From positions 1 through 49,958 of the forward strand of contig NZ_JBITMQ010000031.1 of the NCBI RefSeq assembly GCF_044466355.1: 49,958 nt of DNA. Direction: 5' to 3'. The notes beneath the pieces were generated by a model that worked only from the letters and a program-made list of their open reading frames with translations, was not told where the DNA came from and searched no databases. Position numbers and translations under genes: made by a program. Source of the DNA: Actinophytocola sp044466355. GTDB lineage: Bacteria > Actinomycetota > Actinomycetes > Mycobacteriales > Pseudonocardiaceae. Shown here piece after piece: positions 39,184 to 48,170 of this stretch; position 1 is the stretch's first letter; each line of letters opens with the position of its first letter.

Positions 39184-39912
39184 ATGGCTCAGAAGGTGGA
39201 CAAGGCGGCGGCCGCCGAGGCGAAGAAGGCTCGGAAGGAAGCGTCCAAGGCCAAGCGCAAGCAGATCTTCCAGGCGTTCAACATGCAACGCAAGGAGGAC
39301 AAGGCGCTCGTGCCGCTGATGCTGCTCGCCTTCGTGGTGGTGGCGGGCGCGTTCTTCGGCCTGGGCCTCGTGTGGGGCATCCAGTGGTTCCTGCTGCCGG
39401 TCGGCATCGCGTTCGGCCTGCTCGCGGCCGTGATCCTGTTCGGCCGCCGGGTGCAGAAGAACGTGTACTCGAAGGCCGAGGGCCAGCCGGGCGCCGCGGC
39501 GTGGGCGCTGGAGAACATGCGCGGCCGCTGGCGGGTGACCCCGACGGTCGCGGGCACCACGCAGCTCGACGCCGTCCACCGGGTACTGGGCCGCCCGGGT
39601 GTCGTGCTGGTCGCGGAGGGTGCGCCGCACCGGGTGAAGACGCTGCTCGCGCAGGAGAAGAAGCGGGTGGCGCGGGTGATCGGCGACACCCCGATCTACG
39701 ACTTCATCGTCGGCAACGAGGAGAACCAGGTCCCGCTGCGCAGGCTCCAGCAGACGATCATGAAGCTGCCGAACAACCTGAAGCCGGCGCAGATCGACAC
39801 CCTGGAGAAGCGCATGTCGGCCCTCGCGGCCCGCGGCGCCCAGCTGCCGAAGGGCCCGATGCCGCAGGGCGCGAAGATGCGCAACGTGCAGCGCACGATT
39901 CGCCGCCGCTGA
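39184..39912 (+). CDS. DUF4191 membrane protein
   Basis: 242 residues: a charged N-terminal helix (AAAAEAKKARKEASKAKRKQ), two membrane segments (about 50-90, LMLLAFVVVAGAFFGLGLVW and FLLPVGIAFGLLAAVILFG), then a soluble domain with GRWRVTPTVAGTTQLDAVHRVL and RVIGDTPIYDFIVGNEE. It matches the Rv2219 family, of unknown function, which sits near glnA in mycobacteria as it does here. Confidence 0.9.
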   Translation: MAQKVDKAAAAEAKKARKEASKAKRKQIFQAFNMQRKEDKALVPLMLLAFVVVAGAFFGLGLVWGIQWFLLPVGIAFGLLAAVILFGRRVQKNVYSKAEGQPGAAAWALENMRGRWRVTPTVAGTTQLDAVHRVLGRPGVVLVAEGAPHRVKTLLAQEKKRVARVIGDTPIYDFIVGNEENQVPLRRLQQTIMKLPNNLKPAQIDTLEKRMSALAARGAQLPKGPMPQGAKMRNVQRTIRRR

Positions 39913-39975
39913 GCAGAGCCTCCAGAATTGTCGGTGCCTCGTGAGAACGTGGCCGGCAGACAGGAAGGAGACGCC

Positions 39976-40569
39976 ATGACCATTCAACCGCTGGATGAGT
40001 TAGACGACGGCTCCGTCCACCTGCTGACCATTGAGGAGTACGCCGCGCTCGGCGAGACCGAGCACGGCTACACCGAGCTCATCGAAGGCCGCCTGATCAT
40101 GTCGCCGAGTCCGGTTCCGGACCACAACAACGCCGCTCTTGAGTTGGCGGTCGCGCTGCGCCCCCGGCTGCCGGAAGACTTCGAAGTCCAGATGGATGTG
40201 GACGTCGATCTGCAGCTGGCGTTGTCGGACGAACCCGGTTCCAGCAGGCGCCCGGACCTGATCGTCGTGCAGCGCGACGCCCGCAAGCGTGTGCGGTCCG
40301 AAGGCGGAATGATTCGTGCGTCCGAAGTGCTGTTGGCCGTGGAGATCGTCTCGCCGAGTTCGAAGCGAATGGACCACGTGCACAAGCGGAACGACTACGC
40401 CGATGCCGGGATTCCGAACTACTGGATCATCGACATCGACGATCCGATCTCGTTGACGGCCTGCAGGTTGACGGAGCAGTTCGGGTATCAGGACGACCAG
40501 GTCGTGACCGGGACGTTCCGGACCGACGTGCCGTTTCCCGTGGAGATCAACCTCGACCGTCTGGTGTGA
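39976..40569 (+). CDS. Uma2-family protein (PD-(D/E)XK nuclease fold)
   Basis: 197 residues. The Uma2 motifs are HGYTELIEGRLIMSPSPVPDHNN, RRPDLIVVQRD and LLAVEIVSPSSKRMDHVHKRNDYADAGIPNYWIID (in parts), giving the restriction-endonuclease-like core (Asp, then Glu in AVEIVS). Their biological role is unknown. ATG behind GGAAGGAG. Its 3' end overlaps the convergent histidine kinase gene by 23 bp. Not part of the conserved glnA block, so probably an insertion. Confidence 0.88.
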   Translation: MTIQPLDELDDGSVHLLTIEEYAALGETEHGYTELIEGRLIMSPSPVPDHNNAALELAVALRPRLPEDFEVQMDVDVDLQLALSDEPGSSRRPDLIVVQRDARKRVRSEGGMIRASEVLLAVEIVSPSSKRMDHVHKRNDYADAGIPNYWIIDIDDPISLTACRLTEQFGYQDDQVVTGTFRTDVPFPVEINLDRLV

Positions 40570-42559
40570 CCGCCGGGAGCACGGCGCGGACGGCGGTGCC
40601 GGTGCCGTCGCTCACGAACGAGAACTCGCCGTCGATCTCGTGGGCTCGTTGCGCCATGAAACGCATGCCCATGCCGTTGCGGCCCGCGTCAGGCGGAACG
40701 CCCACGCCGTCGTCGGCGACCTCCACCGCCAGGCGGTTCTCGATCAGTGTCACCGTGATCTCGGCGCGGGTGGCCTGCGCGTGACGGACGACGTTGGTCA
40801 GCGCCTCCGCCACGATCCGGTACGCCGCCACCTCCACCTGCTTCGACAGCGGCACGAGTTCGCCGGGCAACGCGGTCTCCACCTTCAGTGACGGGCCGGA
40901 CAGGAACACGGCCAACTCGCGCAGTGCGCCGGACAGGCCCAACGCGTCAAGCTCGGGTGGGCGCAGGCCGTGGACGACCCGGCGCAGCGTGCGGAGCGCG
41001 TCGTCGATGCCCCGCATGGCGCGGTCCATGAGACCGACGGCCGCGGAGTCGGCGGGCAGCTTCACGCGGACCGCCTCGATCTGCATGCGGGTGCCCGCCA
41101 GGGTGGGGCCGACGTTGTCGTGCAGTTCGCGGGACAGGCGGGACCGTTCCTCCTCCCGCGCGGTCACGACCTGCTCGCGGGACCGCAGCAGCTCCTCGTC
41201 CAGCCGCAGCGCCGCCACCACCGGCGCCACCTGGTCGGCCAGGGACGCAAGCGCTTGCGACATGCGTTCGTCCAGGTAGGGGTGGCCGTCGGACGGCAGG
41301 ACGGTCAGCTGCCCGACCCGCACGCCGCGGTACCACAGTTCGAACGTCTCCGGGTTCGCGCCGCCCGACCGATCCATCGAACCCACCTGCGCGAGCCGGC
41401 GCGGACCGCTGTCGGTCTCCAGGTCCAGGCGCGCCATCCGCAACCGCAGGGAACGCACCAGCTGCTCGCACACCGCGGCGGGCACCTCGGCCGAGTCCAG
41501 CTGGTCACGCATCCGGTTGCCGAGCCCAACCGCCAGCTCCACCACGTCCACCCGCCGCCCCCACAGCAACGACCGAACCCACCGGATCAGCAGCAACGTC
41601 ACGGGGAACAGCAGAGCCCCCGCGACCCCGACCGCCAGCACCGAACCCGGCACGACCGACGGCAGCACCGCGGCCAGCGCCGCGAACCCGCCCAGGTAGC
41701 AGCCCAGCAGCGTGCCGACGGTCGCCACGCCGACGATCGCGCGCCGCACCGCCTGGTCCAGGTCGTACAGCCGGTCCCGGGTCACCGCCACCGCGATGGC
41801 CAGCGGCACCAGCGCGAACGCCAGCACCTCCAGCCCGCGGTCCAGCACGAGCGGCAGCTGCCCGGAGATGCTGTCCCGAACCACCGCCTGCACCGTGCCG
41901 AACGCGTACGCGCACAGCAGCAGCGTCATCCGCCGCCTGCGCACGCCGGTCGCCCGCAGCCACCGCCACACCAGACCGCCGACGGCGAGAACTGTCGCGC
42001 CGAGCAGCAGGTACTGGCCGACCGTGAGCAGCGGCGCCGCCAACGCCGGCCTGGCCAGCGGGTTCACCACGGTCCGCGCACCGACGAAGTCGGCGTCCTC
42101 GAACGCGAGACCAACGCAGTACACGACGGTGCCGACGACGATCAGCGCGACCGCCCACCACCAGCGGCGGCTCGGCAGGCGGCTGTCGGGGTAGATCATC
42201 GGCAGCAACGTGGTGACCGCCCAGATCGGCGGCGCCCACAGCCACGCCTGCACCCACATCAGCACCGGCGACCCCGATGCTCCGGTCAGGACCGTCAGGA
42301 GCACGCCGACGCCGTCCCACGCGGCGATCGCGAGCATCGTCCAGCCGAGCGCGTTGGCGGGCTTGTGCCACACGACGAGCACACCCATGGCCGAGAAGAA
42401 GACGGCGACCGCGATGTTCAGCGGCACCGGGTCGTACGCCGAGTACCCCCACCCGTCGTCGATCTGCGTGCGCACCGCGGCCGCGATCGCGGTCCCGAGG
42501 CCGACCGCACCCAGTACGACGGCCAGCGAGAGCACCTGCCCACGCCGGCGGCTGCGCAT
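40547..42559 (-). CDS. Orphan NarL-type sensor histidine kinase
   Basis: 670 residues: about eight membrane segments in the first 330 residues, a GAF-like part (about 345-440), then HisKA_3 with the phospho-acceptor in RSRLSRELHDNVGPTLAG and a HATPase domain with EALTNVVRHAQA, VADDGVGVPPD and GMGMRFMAQRA. It should phosphorylate a LuxR-type regulator, but no response regulator gene lies nearby, so the partner is elsewhere. It is convergent with the Uma2 gene. Confidence 0.9.
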   Translation of the reverse strand: MRSRRRGQVLSLAVVLGAVGLGTAIAAAVRTQIDDGWGYSAYDPVPLNIAVAVFFSAMGVLVVWHKPANALGWTMLAIAAWDGVGVLLTVLTGASGSPVLMWVQAWLWAPPIWAVTTLLPMIYPDSRLPSRRWWWAVALIVVGTVVYCVGLAFEDADFVGARTVVNPLARPALAAPLLTVGQYLLLGATVLAVGGLVWRWLRATGVRRRRMTLLLCAYAFGTVQAVVRDSISGQLPLVLDRGLEVLAFALVPLAIAVAVTRDRLYDLDQAVRRAIVGVATVGTLLGCYLGGFAALAAVLPSVVPGSVLAVGVAGALLFPVTLLLIRWVRSLLWGRRVDVVELAVGLGNRMRDQLDSAEVPAAVCEQLVRSLRLRMARLDLETDSGPRRLAQVGSMDRSGGANPETFELWYRGVRVGQLTVLPSDGHPYLDERMSQALASLADQVAPVVAALRLDEELLRSREQVVTAREEERSRLSRELHDNVGPTLAGTRMQIEAVRVKLPADSAAVGLMDRAMRGIDDALRTLRRVVHGLRPPELDALGLSGALRELAVFLSGPSLKVETALPGELVPLSKQVEVAAYRIVAEALTNVVRHAQATRAEITVTLIENRLAVEVADDGVGVPPDAGRNGMGMRFMAQRAHEIDGEFSFVSDGTGTAVRAVLPAVTPDGRG

Positions 42560-42630
42560 GTCCGGCTCCTCAGGCAGCGGTGGTCTCGGCCGGCAAATCG
42601 TATGTGGTCCGACCGGTCACCGACAGCGGC

Positions 42631-43107
42631 CTAACGGGTGCGTACGACGGCCGTTCCGGTCGCCTTGTCGTGCAGGCCGCGGCCGTCCGCGTCGCCGATC
42701 GCCGCCGGCAGCAGCAGCGCGGTCAGCAGTGTGCGCGGCACGGCGCGGACCGGGCCGACCATCGGCTTGCCGTCCAGGCGCACGACCCGCAGCCCGAACA
42801 GCGCCTTGCCCGCGGTGAACCCGAACAGGGTGATCATCACCGAGGTGATCACGAACCACACCAGCGAAGCGATGAGCTGGAAGGGCCGCATTATCTCCGG
42901 CCGATTGAAGTCGACCTCGACGAACAAGCTGGTCACCAGCGCCATCAACACCAGGTCGACGAGCAGCGCGAGCAGGCGGACACCGCGGGTGGCGATCGAC
43001 CCCGGCCCCTCCTTGGGGAACCCGAGCCGTTCACCCGGCCATTCCTGCGGGTCGTCCCCGGTCTCGCCGATGCCACCGGACAGCCAGGAACCCGTCACTT
43101 TGCTCAC
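42631..43107 (-). CDS. RDD-family membrane protein
   Basis: 158 residues: an N-terminal polar segment, RGVRLLALLVDLVLMALVTSLF with the Arg/Asp residues of the RDD family, a second span (LIASLVWFVITSVMITLFGF), and TAGKALFGLRVVRLDG, the family signature. Corresponds to Rv2219A beside glnA. Divergent from glnA with a GlnR operator between them, so it could also be under nitrogen control. Function unknown. Confidence 0.88.
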   Translation of the reverse strand: MSKVTGSWLSGGIGETGDDPQEWPGERLGFPKEGPGSIATRGVRLLALLVDLVLMALVTSLFVEVDFNRPEIMRPFQLIASLVWFVITSVMITLFGFTAGKALFGLRVVRLDGKPMVGPVRAVPRTLLTALLLPAAIGDADGRGLHDKATGTAVVRTR

Positions 43108-43185
43108 GACAACCAGGGTAGGACGTGTCGCGTCAGAGGCACGCGACTGGCATGCTCGACTTCGGCTCGGCCCCGCCGCGCGTCG

Positions 43186-43223
43186 TTAACACCGGCGAAA
43201 CATCGGGGTGATGGCCGGGCAAC
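43186..43223 (+). promoter_or_regulatory. GlnR operator upstream of glnA
   Basis: Four half-sites with exact 6-bp spacers: TTAAC (43186-43190), GAAAC (43197-43201), GTGAT (43208-43212), GCAAC (43219-43223). The consensus alternates GTNAC and GAAAC; three of the half-sites have one mismatch. It lies 59 bp before the glnA start. Confidence 0.8.
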
Positions 43224-43281
43224 ACCGCACTCATAGCTTGACCGCGAGCGCCCCGGAGTACCAGGTAAGGAGCCAACGAGC

Positions 43282-44706
43282 GTGTTCAAGAATTCCGACG
43301 AGGTCCTGAAGTTCATCTCCGACGAAGAGGTGAAGTTCGTCGACGTCCGGTTCTGCGACCTCCCGGGCATCATGCAGCACTTCACCGTGCCCGCGCAGGC
43401 CTTCGACCAGGGCACCATCGACGACGGCCTCGCGTTCGACGGCTCCTCCGTACGCGGCTTCCAGGAGATCCACGAGTCGGACATGCTGCTGCTGCCCGAC
43501 CTCGCGACCGCGCGCGTCGACCCGTTCCGCGTGGAGAACACGCTCATCCTGAACTTCTTCGTGCACGACCCGCTCACCCGCGAGGCCTACAGCCGTGACC
43601 CGCGCAACATCGCGCGCAAGGCCGAGCAGTACCTGGCCGAGTCCGGCATCGCCGACACCGCGTACTTCGGCCCGGAGGCCGAGTTCTACGTGTTCGACTC
43701 GGTGCGGTTCGACTCGGCGGAGAACGGCTCCTTCCACGAGATCGACTCGGTCGAGGGCTGGTGGAACACCGGCCGCGACGAAGAGGGCGGCAACCGCGGC
43801 TACAAGACCAAGTACAAGAGCGGCTACTTCCCGGTGCCGCCGGTCGACCACTTCGCCGACCTGCGCGACGAGATCTCCCTGAACCTGATCAACGCCGGTT
43901 TCACCGTGGAGCGCGCGCACCACGAGGTGGGCACCGCGGGCCAGGCCGAGATCAACTACAAGTTCAACACGCTGCTGCACGCGGCCGACGACCTGCAGCT
44001 GTTCAAGTACATCGTCAAGGGCACGGCGTGGGAGGCGGGCAAGACCGCGACCTTCATGCCGAAGCCGCTGTTCGGTGACAACGGCTCCGGCATGCACTGC
44101 CACCAGTCGCTGTGGAAGGACGGCGAGCCGCTGTTCCACGACGAGTCCGGCTACGCGGGCCTGTCCGACGCGGCACGCCACTACATCGGCGGCCTGCTGC
44201 ACCACGCCCCGAGCCTGCTGGCGTTCACCAACCCGACCGTGAACTCCTACCACCGGCTCGTGCCCGGCTACGAGGCCCCGATCAACCTGGTGTACTCGCA
44301 GCGCAACCGCTCCGCCTGCGTCCGCATCCCGATCACCGGCGCGAACCCGAAGGCCAAGCGCATCGAGTTCCGCTGCCCCGACTCGTCCGGCAACCCGTAC
44401 CTCGCCTTCTCGGCGATGGTGATGGCCGGCCTCGACGGCATCAAGAACAAGATCGAGCCGCCGACGCCGATCGACAAGGACCTCTACGAGCTGCCGCCCG
44501 AGGAGGCCAAGGACGTCGCCACCGTGCCCGCGTCGCTGGACGCGGTGCTCGACAACCTCGAGGCCGACCACGAGTTCCTGCTGGAGGGCGGCGTCTTCAC
44601 GTCCGACGTGATCGAGACGTGGATCGCGTTCAAGCGCGAGCACGAGATCGACCCGCTCCGCCTGCGCCCGCACCCGTACGAGTTCGCCCTGTACTACGAC
44701 GTGTGA
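43282..44706 (+). CDS. glnA: Glutamine synthetase, type I (beta)
   Basis: 474 residues, standard GSI. It condenses glutamate and ammonia with ATP. Motifs: DGSSVRGFQEIHESDM, the metal-site PEAEFYVFD, the ATP-binding GMHCHQSLWKDG (in GDNGSGMHC), the glutamate-binding NRSACVRIP and the adenylylation loop with Tyr in KDLYELPPEE, which is the target of GlnE at 45204-48167. GTG start behind AAGGAG. A GlnR box precedes it, indicating induction under nitrogen limitation. A terminator hairpin follows at 44729. Confidence 0.97.
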   Translation: MFKNSDEVLKFISDEEVKFVDVRFCDLPGIMQHFTVPAQAFDQGTIDDGLAFDGSSVRGFQEIHESDMLLLPDLATARVDPFRVENTLILNFFVHDPLTREAYSRDPRNIARKAEQYLAESGIADTAYFGPEAEFYVFDSVRFDSAENGSFHEIDSVEGWWNTGRDEEGGNRGYKTKYKSGYFPVPPVDHFADLRDEISLNLINAGFTVERAHHEVGTAGQAEINYKFNTLLHAADDLQLFKYIVKGTAWEAGKTATFMPKPLFGDNGSGMHCHQSLWKDGEPLFHDESGYAGLSDAARHYIGGLLHHAPSLLAFTNPTVNSYHRLVPGYEAPINLVYSQRNRSACVRIPITGANPKAKRIEFRCPDSSGNPYLAFSAMVMAGLDGIKNKIEPPTPIDKDLYELPPEEAKDVATVPASLDAVLDNLEADHEFLLEGGVFTSDVIETWIAFKREHEIDPLRLRPHPYEFALYYDV

Positions 44707-44728
44707 TCCGAGCCGATCCCACGGACAC

Positions 44729-44765
44729 AGGCCGGCGGCCGAGGGAAATCCCCGACCGCCGGCCT
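44729..44765. terminator. Terminator hairpin between glnA and convergent thioesterase
   Basis: Stem AGGCCGGCGG (44729-44738) with CCGCCGGCCT (44756-44765), enclosing a second small stem. It starts 23 bp after the glnA stop and lies between convergent genes. Confidence 0.75.
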
Positions 44766-44774
44766 GATCTTCGT

Positions 44775-45194
44775 CTAGGGGGCCAGCAACACCGCGGTGT
44801 CGAGACCCGCTGACTCCAGGGCCGCGCGCGGGTCCGGGAACAGTTTGCGGGCGTCCAGGTCCATCACACCGAACACGCCGTACATCTCGGCCGACAACGT
44901 GCCGTCGGCCTTGATGATCTCCTGTTCCAGCGTGAACGTCTTGCCCGTGCCGAACTTCGCGCGGCACGTCACGTCCACCACGTCGTTGCCGCGCAGCTCG
45001 CTGCGAAAGTTCACGGTGGTGCTCAGCAGCACCGGCCCGGTCCGGCGGCGCGTCAGCTCGTCCCAGTCGCAGCCCGCCTCGGCGAACGCCTTCATCCGCG
45101 CGACCTCGCCGTACTGGTGGTACACGGCGTGGTTCACGTGCCCGAGCGAGTCCAGCTCGTAGCCACGCACCTCGATCCTGGTGCTGAAACCCAT
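44775..45194 (-). CDS. Hotdog-fold (4HBT) acyl-CoA thioesterase
   Basis: 139 residues with the 4HBT active-site region ELDSLGHVNHAVYHQYGEVAR, where Asp is the catalytic residue, and VNFRSELRGNDVVDVTCRA. The family hydrolyses acyl-CoA thioesters; the substrate is unknown. It follows glnE by 9 bp on the same strand and could be co-transcribed. Confidence 0.88.
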   Translation of the reverse strand: MGFSTRIEVRGYELDSLGHVNHAVYHQYGEVARMKAFAEAGCDWDELTRRRTGPVLLSTTVNFRSELRGNDVVDVTCRAKFGTGKTFTLEQEIIKADGTLSAEMYGVFGVMDLDARKLFPDPRAALESAGLDTAVLLAP

Positions 45195-45203
45195 GGCCCC
45201 ACC

Positions 45204-48167
45204 TCAGTCGTCGTAGAAGATCCGTTCCACCACACCACGCGCGCGGCGCAACGTGCGACGGTATGAGTCGAGAAACTCACCCGGATCCGCTTCCACGTCC
45301 TGCCGGATGACCGCGGCCACCGCCGCCAGCTCCCGGCCCGACGTCGGTGGCTGGTCGGTCTGCTTGCCGCGCACCAGCGTCGCCGCGTTGCGGACACGGG
45401 TCGCGAGCAGCCACGACTCCCGCAACGCGGTCGCGTCGACCTCGTCCACCAGGCCCACGTCCACCGCCGCACCCAGGCAGTCCACTGTGGACGTGGTGCG
45501 CAGGCCGGGGTGGGCGTGCGCGTGCCGCAGCTGCAGCAACTGGACCGTCCACTCGATGTCGGCGAGGCCGCCGCGCCCGAGCTTCGTGTGCGTGGCCGGG
45601 TCAGCGCCGCGCGGCAACCGTTCCGTGTCCACCCTGGCCTTGATGCGACGCACCTCGCGGACCCGGTCCGCGTCCAGCCCGTCTGCCGGGTAGCGGATCG
45701 GGTCGATCAGCGCCACGAACCGGGCGCCGAGGTCGTCGTCGCCGGCGATCGGGCGGGCACGCAGCAACGCCTGCGCCTCCCACACCTCCGACCACTGCGC
45801 GTAGTACGCGCGGTACGACTCCAACGTCCGCACGATCGGGCCCTGCCTGCCCTCCGGCCGCAGGTCGACGTCCACGTGCAGCGGCGGGTCCTGCGTCGGC
45901 GACGACAGCAGCTTCCGCACGCTCTGCGCGACCCGCGACGCGTACTTCACCGCGTCCTCGTCGGACGCGCCGTTCGCGGGCTCGCACACGAACAACACGT
46001 CCGCATCCGACCCGTACCCCAGCTCCGCGCCGCCGAGCCGGCCCATGCCGATCACCGCGGTCGTCGCCAGCCGCCCACCCGCGGCCACCGCCTCGGCGCG
46101 GTCGACCGCGGCCAGCACCGACTGCAGCACCGCGGCCCACACCGTCGACAGCGCGTGGCACACCGACAGGGTGTCCATGAACCCGAGCAGGTCCGCCGAC
46201 GCGACCCGCAGCAGCTCGTGCCTGCGGAACGACCGGGCCGCCGTCACCGCGTTCGGCAGGTAGCCGTGCCGGTTCACCGCCTGCCGCAGGGACCGCGCCA
46301 CCTCCTCCGGGTCGCGGCCCGCGAGCTTGTCGACGTCACCGAGCAGCTGCAGCACCTCGGGCGCGCGGGCCAGCAGCTCCGGCACCATCTTTGACGTGCC
46401 GAGCAGCTGCGCCAGCCGCTCCACGACCGCGCCCTCGTCCCGCAGCACCCGCAGGTACCACGGGGTCGCGGCGAGCGCCTCCGACACGCGCCGGTACGCG
46501 AGCAGCCCGGCGTCCGGGTCCGGGGTGTTCGCGAACAGGTCCAGCAACGCGGGCAACAGGGCGCTCTGGATCGCCGCACGCCGGGACACGCCCGTCGTGA
46601 GCGCCTGGATGTGCCGCAGCGCCCCGTCCGGCCCCGCGAACCCCAGCGCGGCCAGCCGTGCCTCCGCCTGTTTCGCGGACAGCCGCAGCGCCTGCGTGGG
46701 CACGCGGGCCACCGCCTCCAGCAACGGCCGGTAGAACAGCTTCTCGTGCAGCCTGCGGATGCGGCGCACGTGCCTGCGGAAGTCGTCGAGCAGCACCTGC
46801 GACTCGGGTTTGCCGCGCGCCGGTTTCACCCCGGCGGCACGCGCGAGCCAGCGCAGCTCCTCGGTGTCGGTGTCGGCCGGGAACAGGTGGGTGCGGCGCA
46901 GCCGCTGCAGCTGCAGCCGGTGCTCGAGGGTGCGGAGGAACCGGTAGCTCTCCCCCAGCTCAGCGGCGTCCGCGCGGCCGACGTAGCCGCGGTCGCCGAG
47001 CATCGCGAGCGCGTCGACGGTCGAGCCGAGCCGCAACGCCTCGTCGTTGCGGCCGTGCACCAGCTGCAGCAGCTGCACCGCGAACTCGACGTCCCGCAGA
47101 CCGCCGCGCCCCAGCTTCAGCTCCCGGTCGATGATGTCGGCGGGCACGTGGTCCTCGACACGGCGGCGCATCGAACGCACGTCATCGACGAAGTTGTCGC
47201 GGTCGGCCGCCGTCCACACCATCGGACGCACCGCGTCGAGATAGTCCTGGCCCAGCTCGTGATCGCCCGCGATCGGCCGGGCCTTCAGCAGCGCCTGGAA
47301 CTCCCAGGTGCGCGCCCACCGCTTGTAGTAGCTGGTGTGCCCGTCGAGGGTGCGGACCAGCGGCCCGGCCTTGCCCTCCGGGCGGAGCGCCGCGTCTACC
47401 TCGAAACACGCGCTGGTCGCGACCCGCATCGTGGCGGTGGCGAGCCGGGTGGCGACGTCCAGGTCGCCGTCGGCGACGAACAGCACGTCCACGTCGGACA
47501 CGTAGTTCAGTTCCCGGCCGCCGGTCTTGCCCATCGCGATGACCGTGAACCGGCACTTCTCGGCCGCGACCCCGACCTCGGTCTCGGCGACCTCCAGCGC
47601 GGCGCGGATCGCGGCCTCCGCGAGGTAGGTGAGGCGCGCCGTGGTCTGCTGGTAGTCGAGGCTCGGCAGGTCCGGCTCGATCAGGTGCGCGAGGTCCTCG
47701 GCCGCGACCTCCAGCAGCAACCCCCGGTACGCGGCACGGAGCTCACGGGCCGCGTCGGACGGCCGCACGTTCTCGACCGCGGCCAGCAACGCCATGGGGT
47801 ACTGCACGGGTGAGGTCTGCCGGTCGGTGAGCAGCCTGCGCCACTCCCCGGGCCGGGCGATGACGAAGTCCCCGAGCGCGGTGGACGCGCCGAGCACCGA
47901 CAACAACCGCGCACGCAGACCGCGGTCGGTCGCGAGCGCCTGGTTGAGCCCGGACCAGCCGGCCTCGTCGCCGGAGCGCATGCGGTCGACGGCCCGCAAC
48001 GCCAGATCCGGGTCGGGGCTGCGCGACAGGGCGACGAGAACCGGCTCGTACTCCTTCACCGGAGCTCCGTCGGCCCACCAGCCCGCGGCACGCAGGTGCT
48101 CGCCCGCCCGGTCGTCGGTGAGCCCGTACCGGGCGATGGAGACGACGGAACGCACGCGGTCGGCCAT
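45204..48167 (-). CDS. glnE: Glutamine synthetase adenylyltransferase/adenylyl-removing enzyme
   Basis: 987 residues with two nucleotidyltransferase domains: the N-terminal one with GKTGGRELNYVSDVDVLFVA and the C-terminal one with GMGRLGGAELGYGSDADVLFV (each in part), as in all GlnE. Each is followed by an all-helical domain (LGRGGLRDVEFAVQLLQL, LGRGGLADIEWTVQLLQL). It adenylylates or deadenylylates the GlnA tyrosine according to nitrogen status. The target gene glnA is nearby, as in M. tuberculosis (Rv2220-Rv2221c). Confidence 0.96.
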   Translation of the reverse strand: MADRVRSVVSIARYGLTDDRAGEHLRAAGWWADGAPVKEYEPVLVALSRSPDPDLALRAVDRMRSGDEAGWSGLNQALATDRGLRARLLSVLGASTALGDFVIARPGEWRRLLTDRQTSPVQYPMALLAAVENVRPSDAARELRAAYRGLLLEVAAEDLAHLIEPDLPSLDYQQTTARLTYLAEAAIRAALEVAETEVGVAAEKCRFTVIAMGKTGGRELNYVSDVDVLFVADGDLDVATRLATATMRVATSACFEVDAALRPEGKAGPLVRTLDGHTSYYKRWARTWEFQALLKARPIAGDHELGQDYLDAVRPMVWTAADRDNFVDDVRSMRRRVEDHVPADIIDRELKLGRGGLRDVEFAVQLLQLVHGRNDEALRLGSTVDALAMLGDRGYVGRADAAELGESYRFLRTLEHRLQLQRLRRTHLFPADTDTEELRWLARAAGVKPARGKPESQVLLDDFRRHVRRIRRLHEKLFYRPLLEAVARVPTQALRLSAKQAEARLAALGFAGPDGALRHIQALTTGVSRRAAIQSALLPALLDLFANTPDPDAGLLAYRRVSEALAATPWYLRVLRDEGAVVERLAQLLGTSKMVPELLARAPEVLQLLGDVDKLAGRDPEEVARSLRQAVNRHGYLPNAVTAARSFRRHELLRVASADLLGFMDTLSVCHALSTVWAAVLQSVLAAVDRAEAVAAGGRLATTAVIGMGRLGGAELGYGSDADVLFVCEPANGASDEDAVKYASRVAQSVRKLLSSPTQDPPLHVDVDLRPEGRQGPIVRTLESYRAYYAQWSEVWEAQALLRARPIAGDDDLGARFVALIDPIRYPADGLDADRVREVRRIKARVDTERLPRGADPATHTKLGRGGLADIEWTVQLLQLRHAHAHPGLRTTSTVDCLGAAVDVGLVDEVDATALRESWLLATRVRNAATLVRGKQTDQPPTSGRELAAVAAVIRQDVEADPGEFLDSYRRTLRRARGVVERIFYDD

Positions 48168-48170
48168 GGC

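Noticed and set aside
43231..44967. A 578-codon frame antisense to glnA
   Set aside because: Mirror of the glnA codon structure in high-GC DNA; the sense strand encodes a canonical glutamine synthetase.
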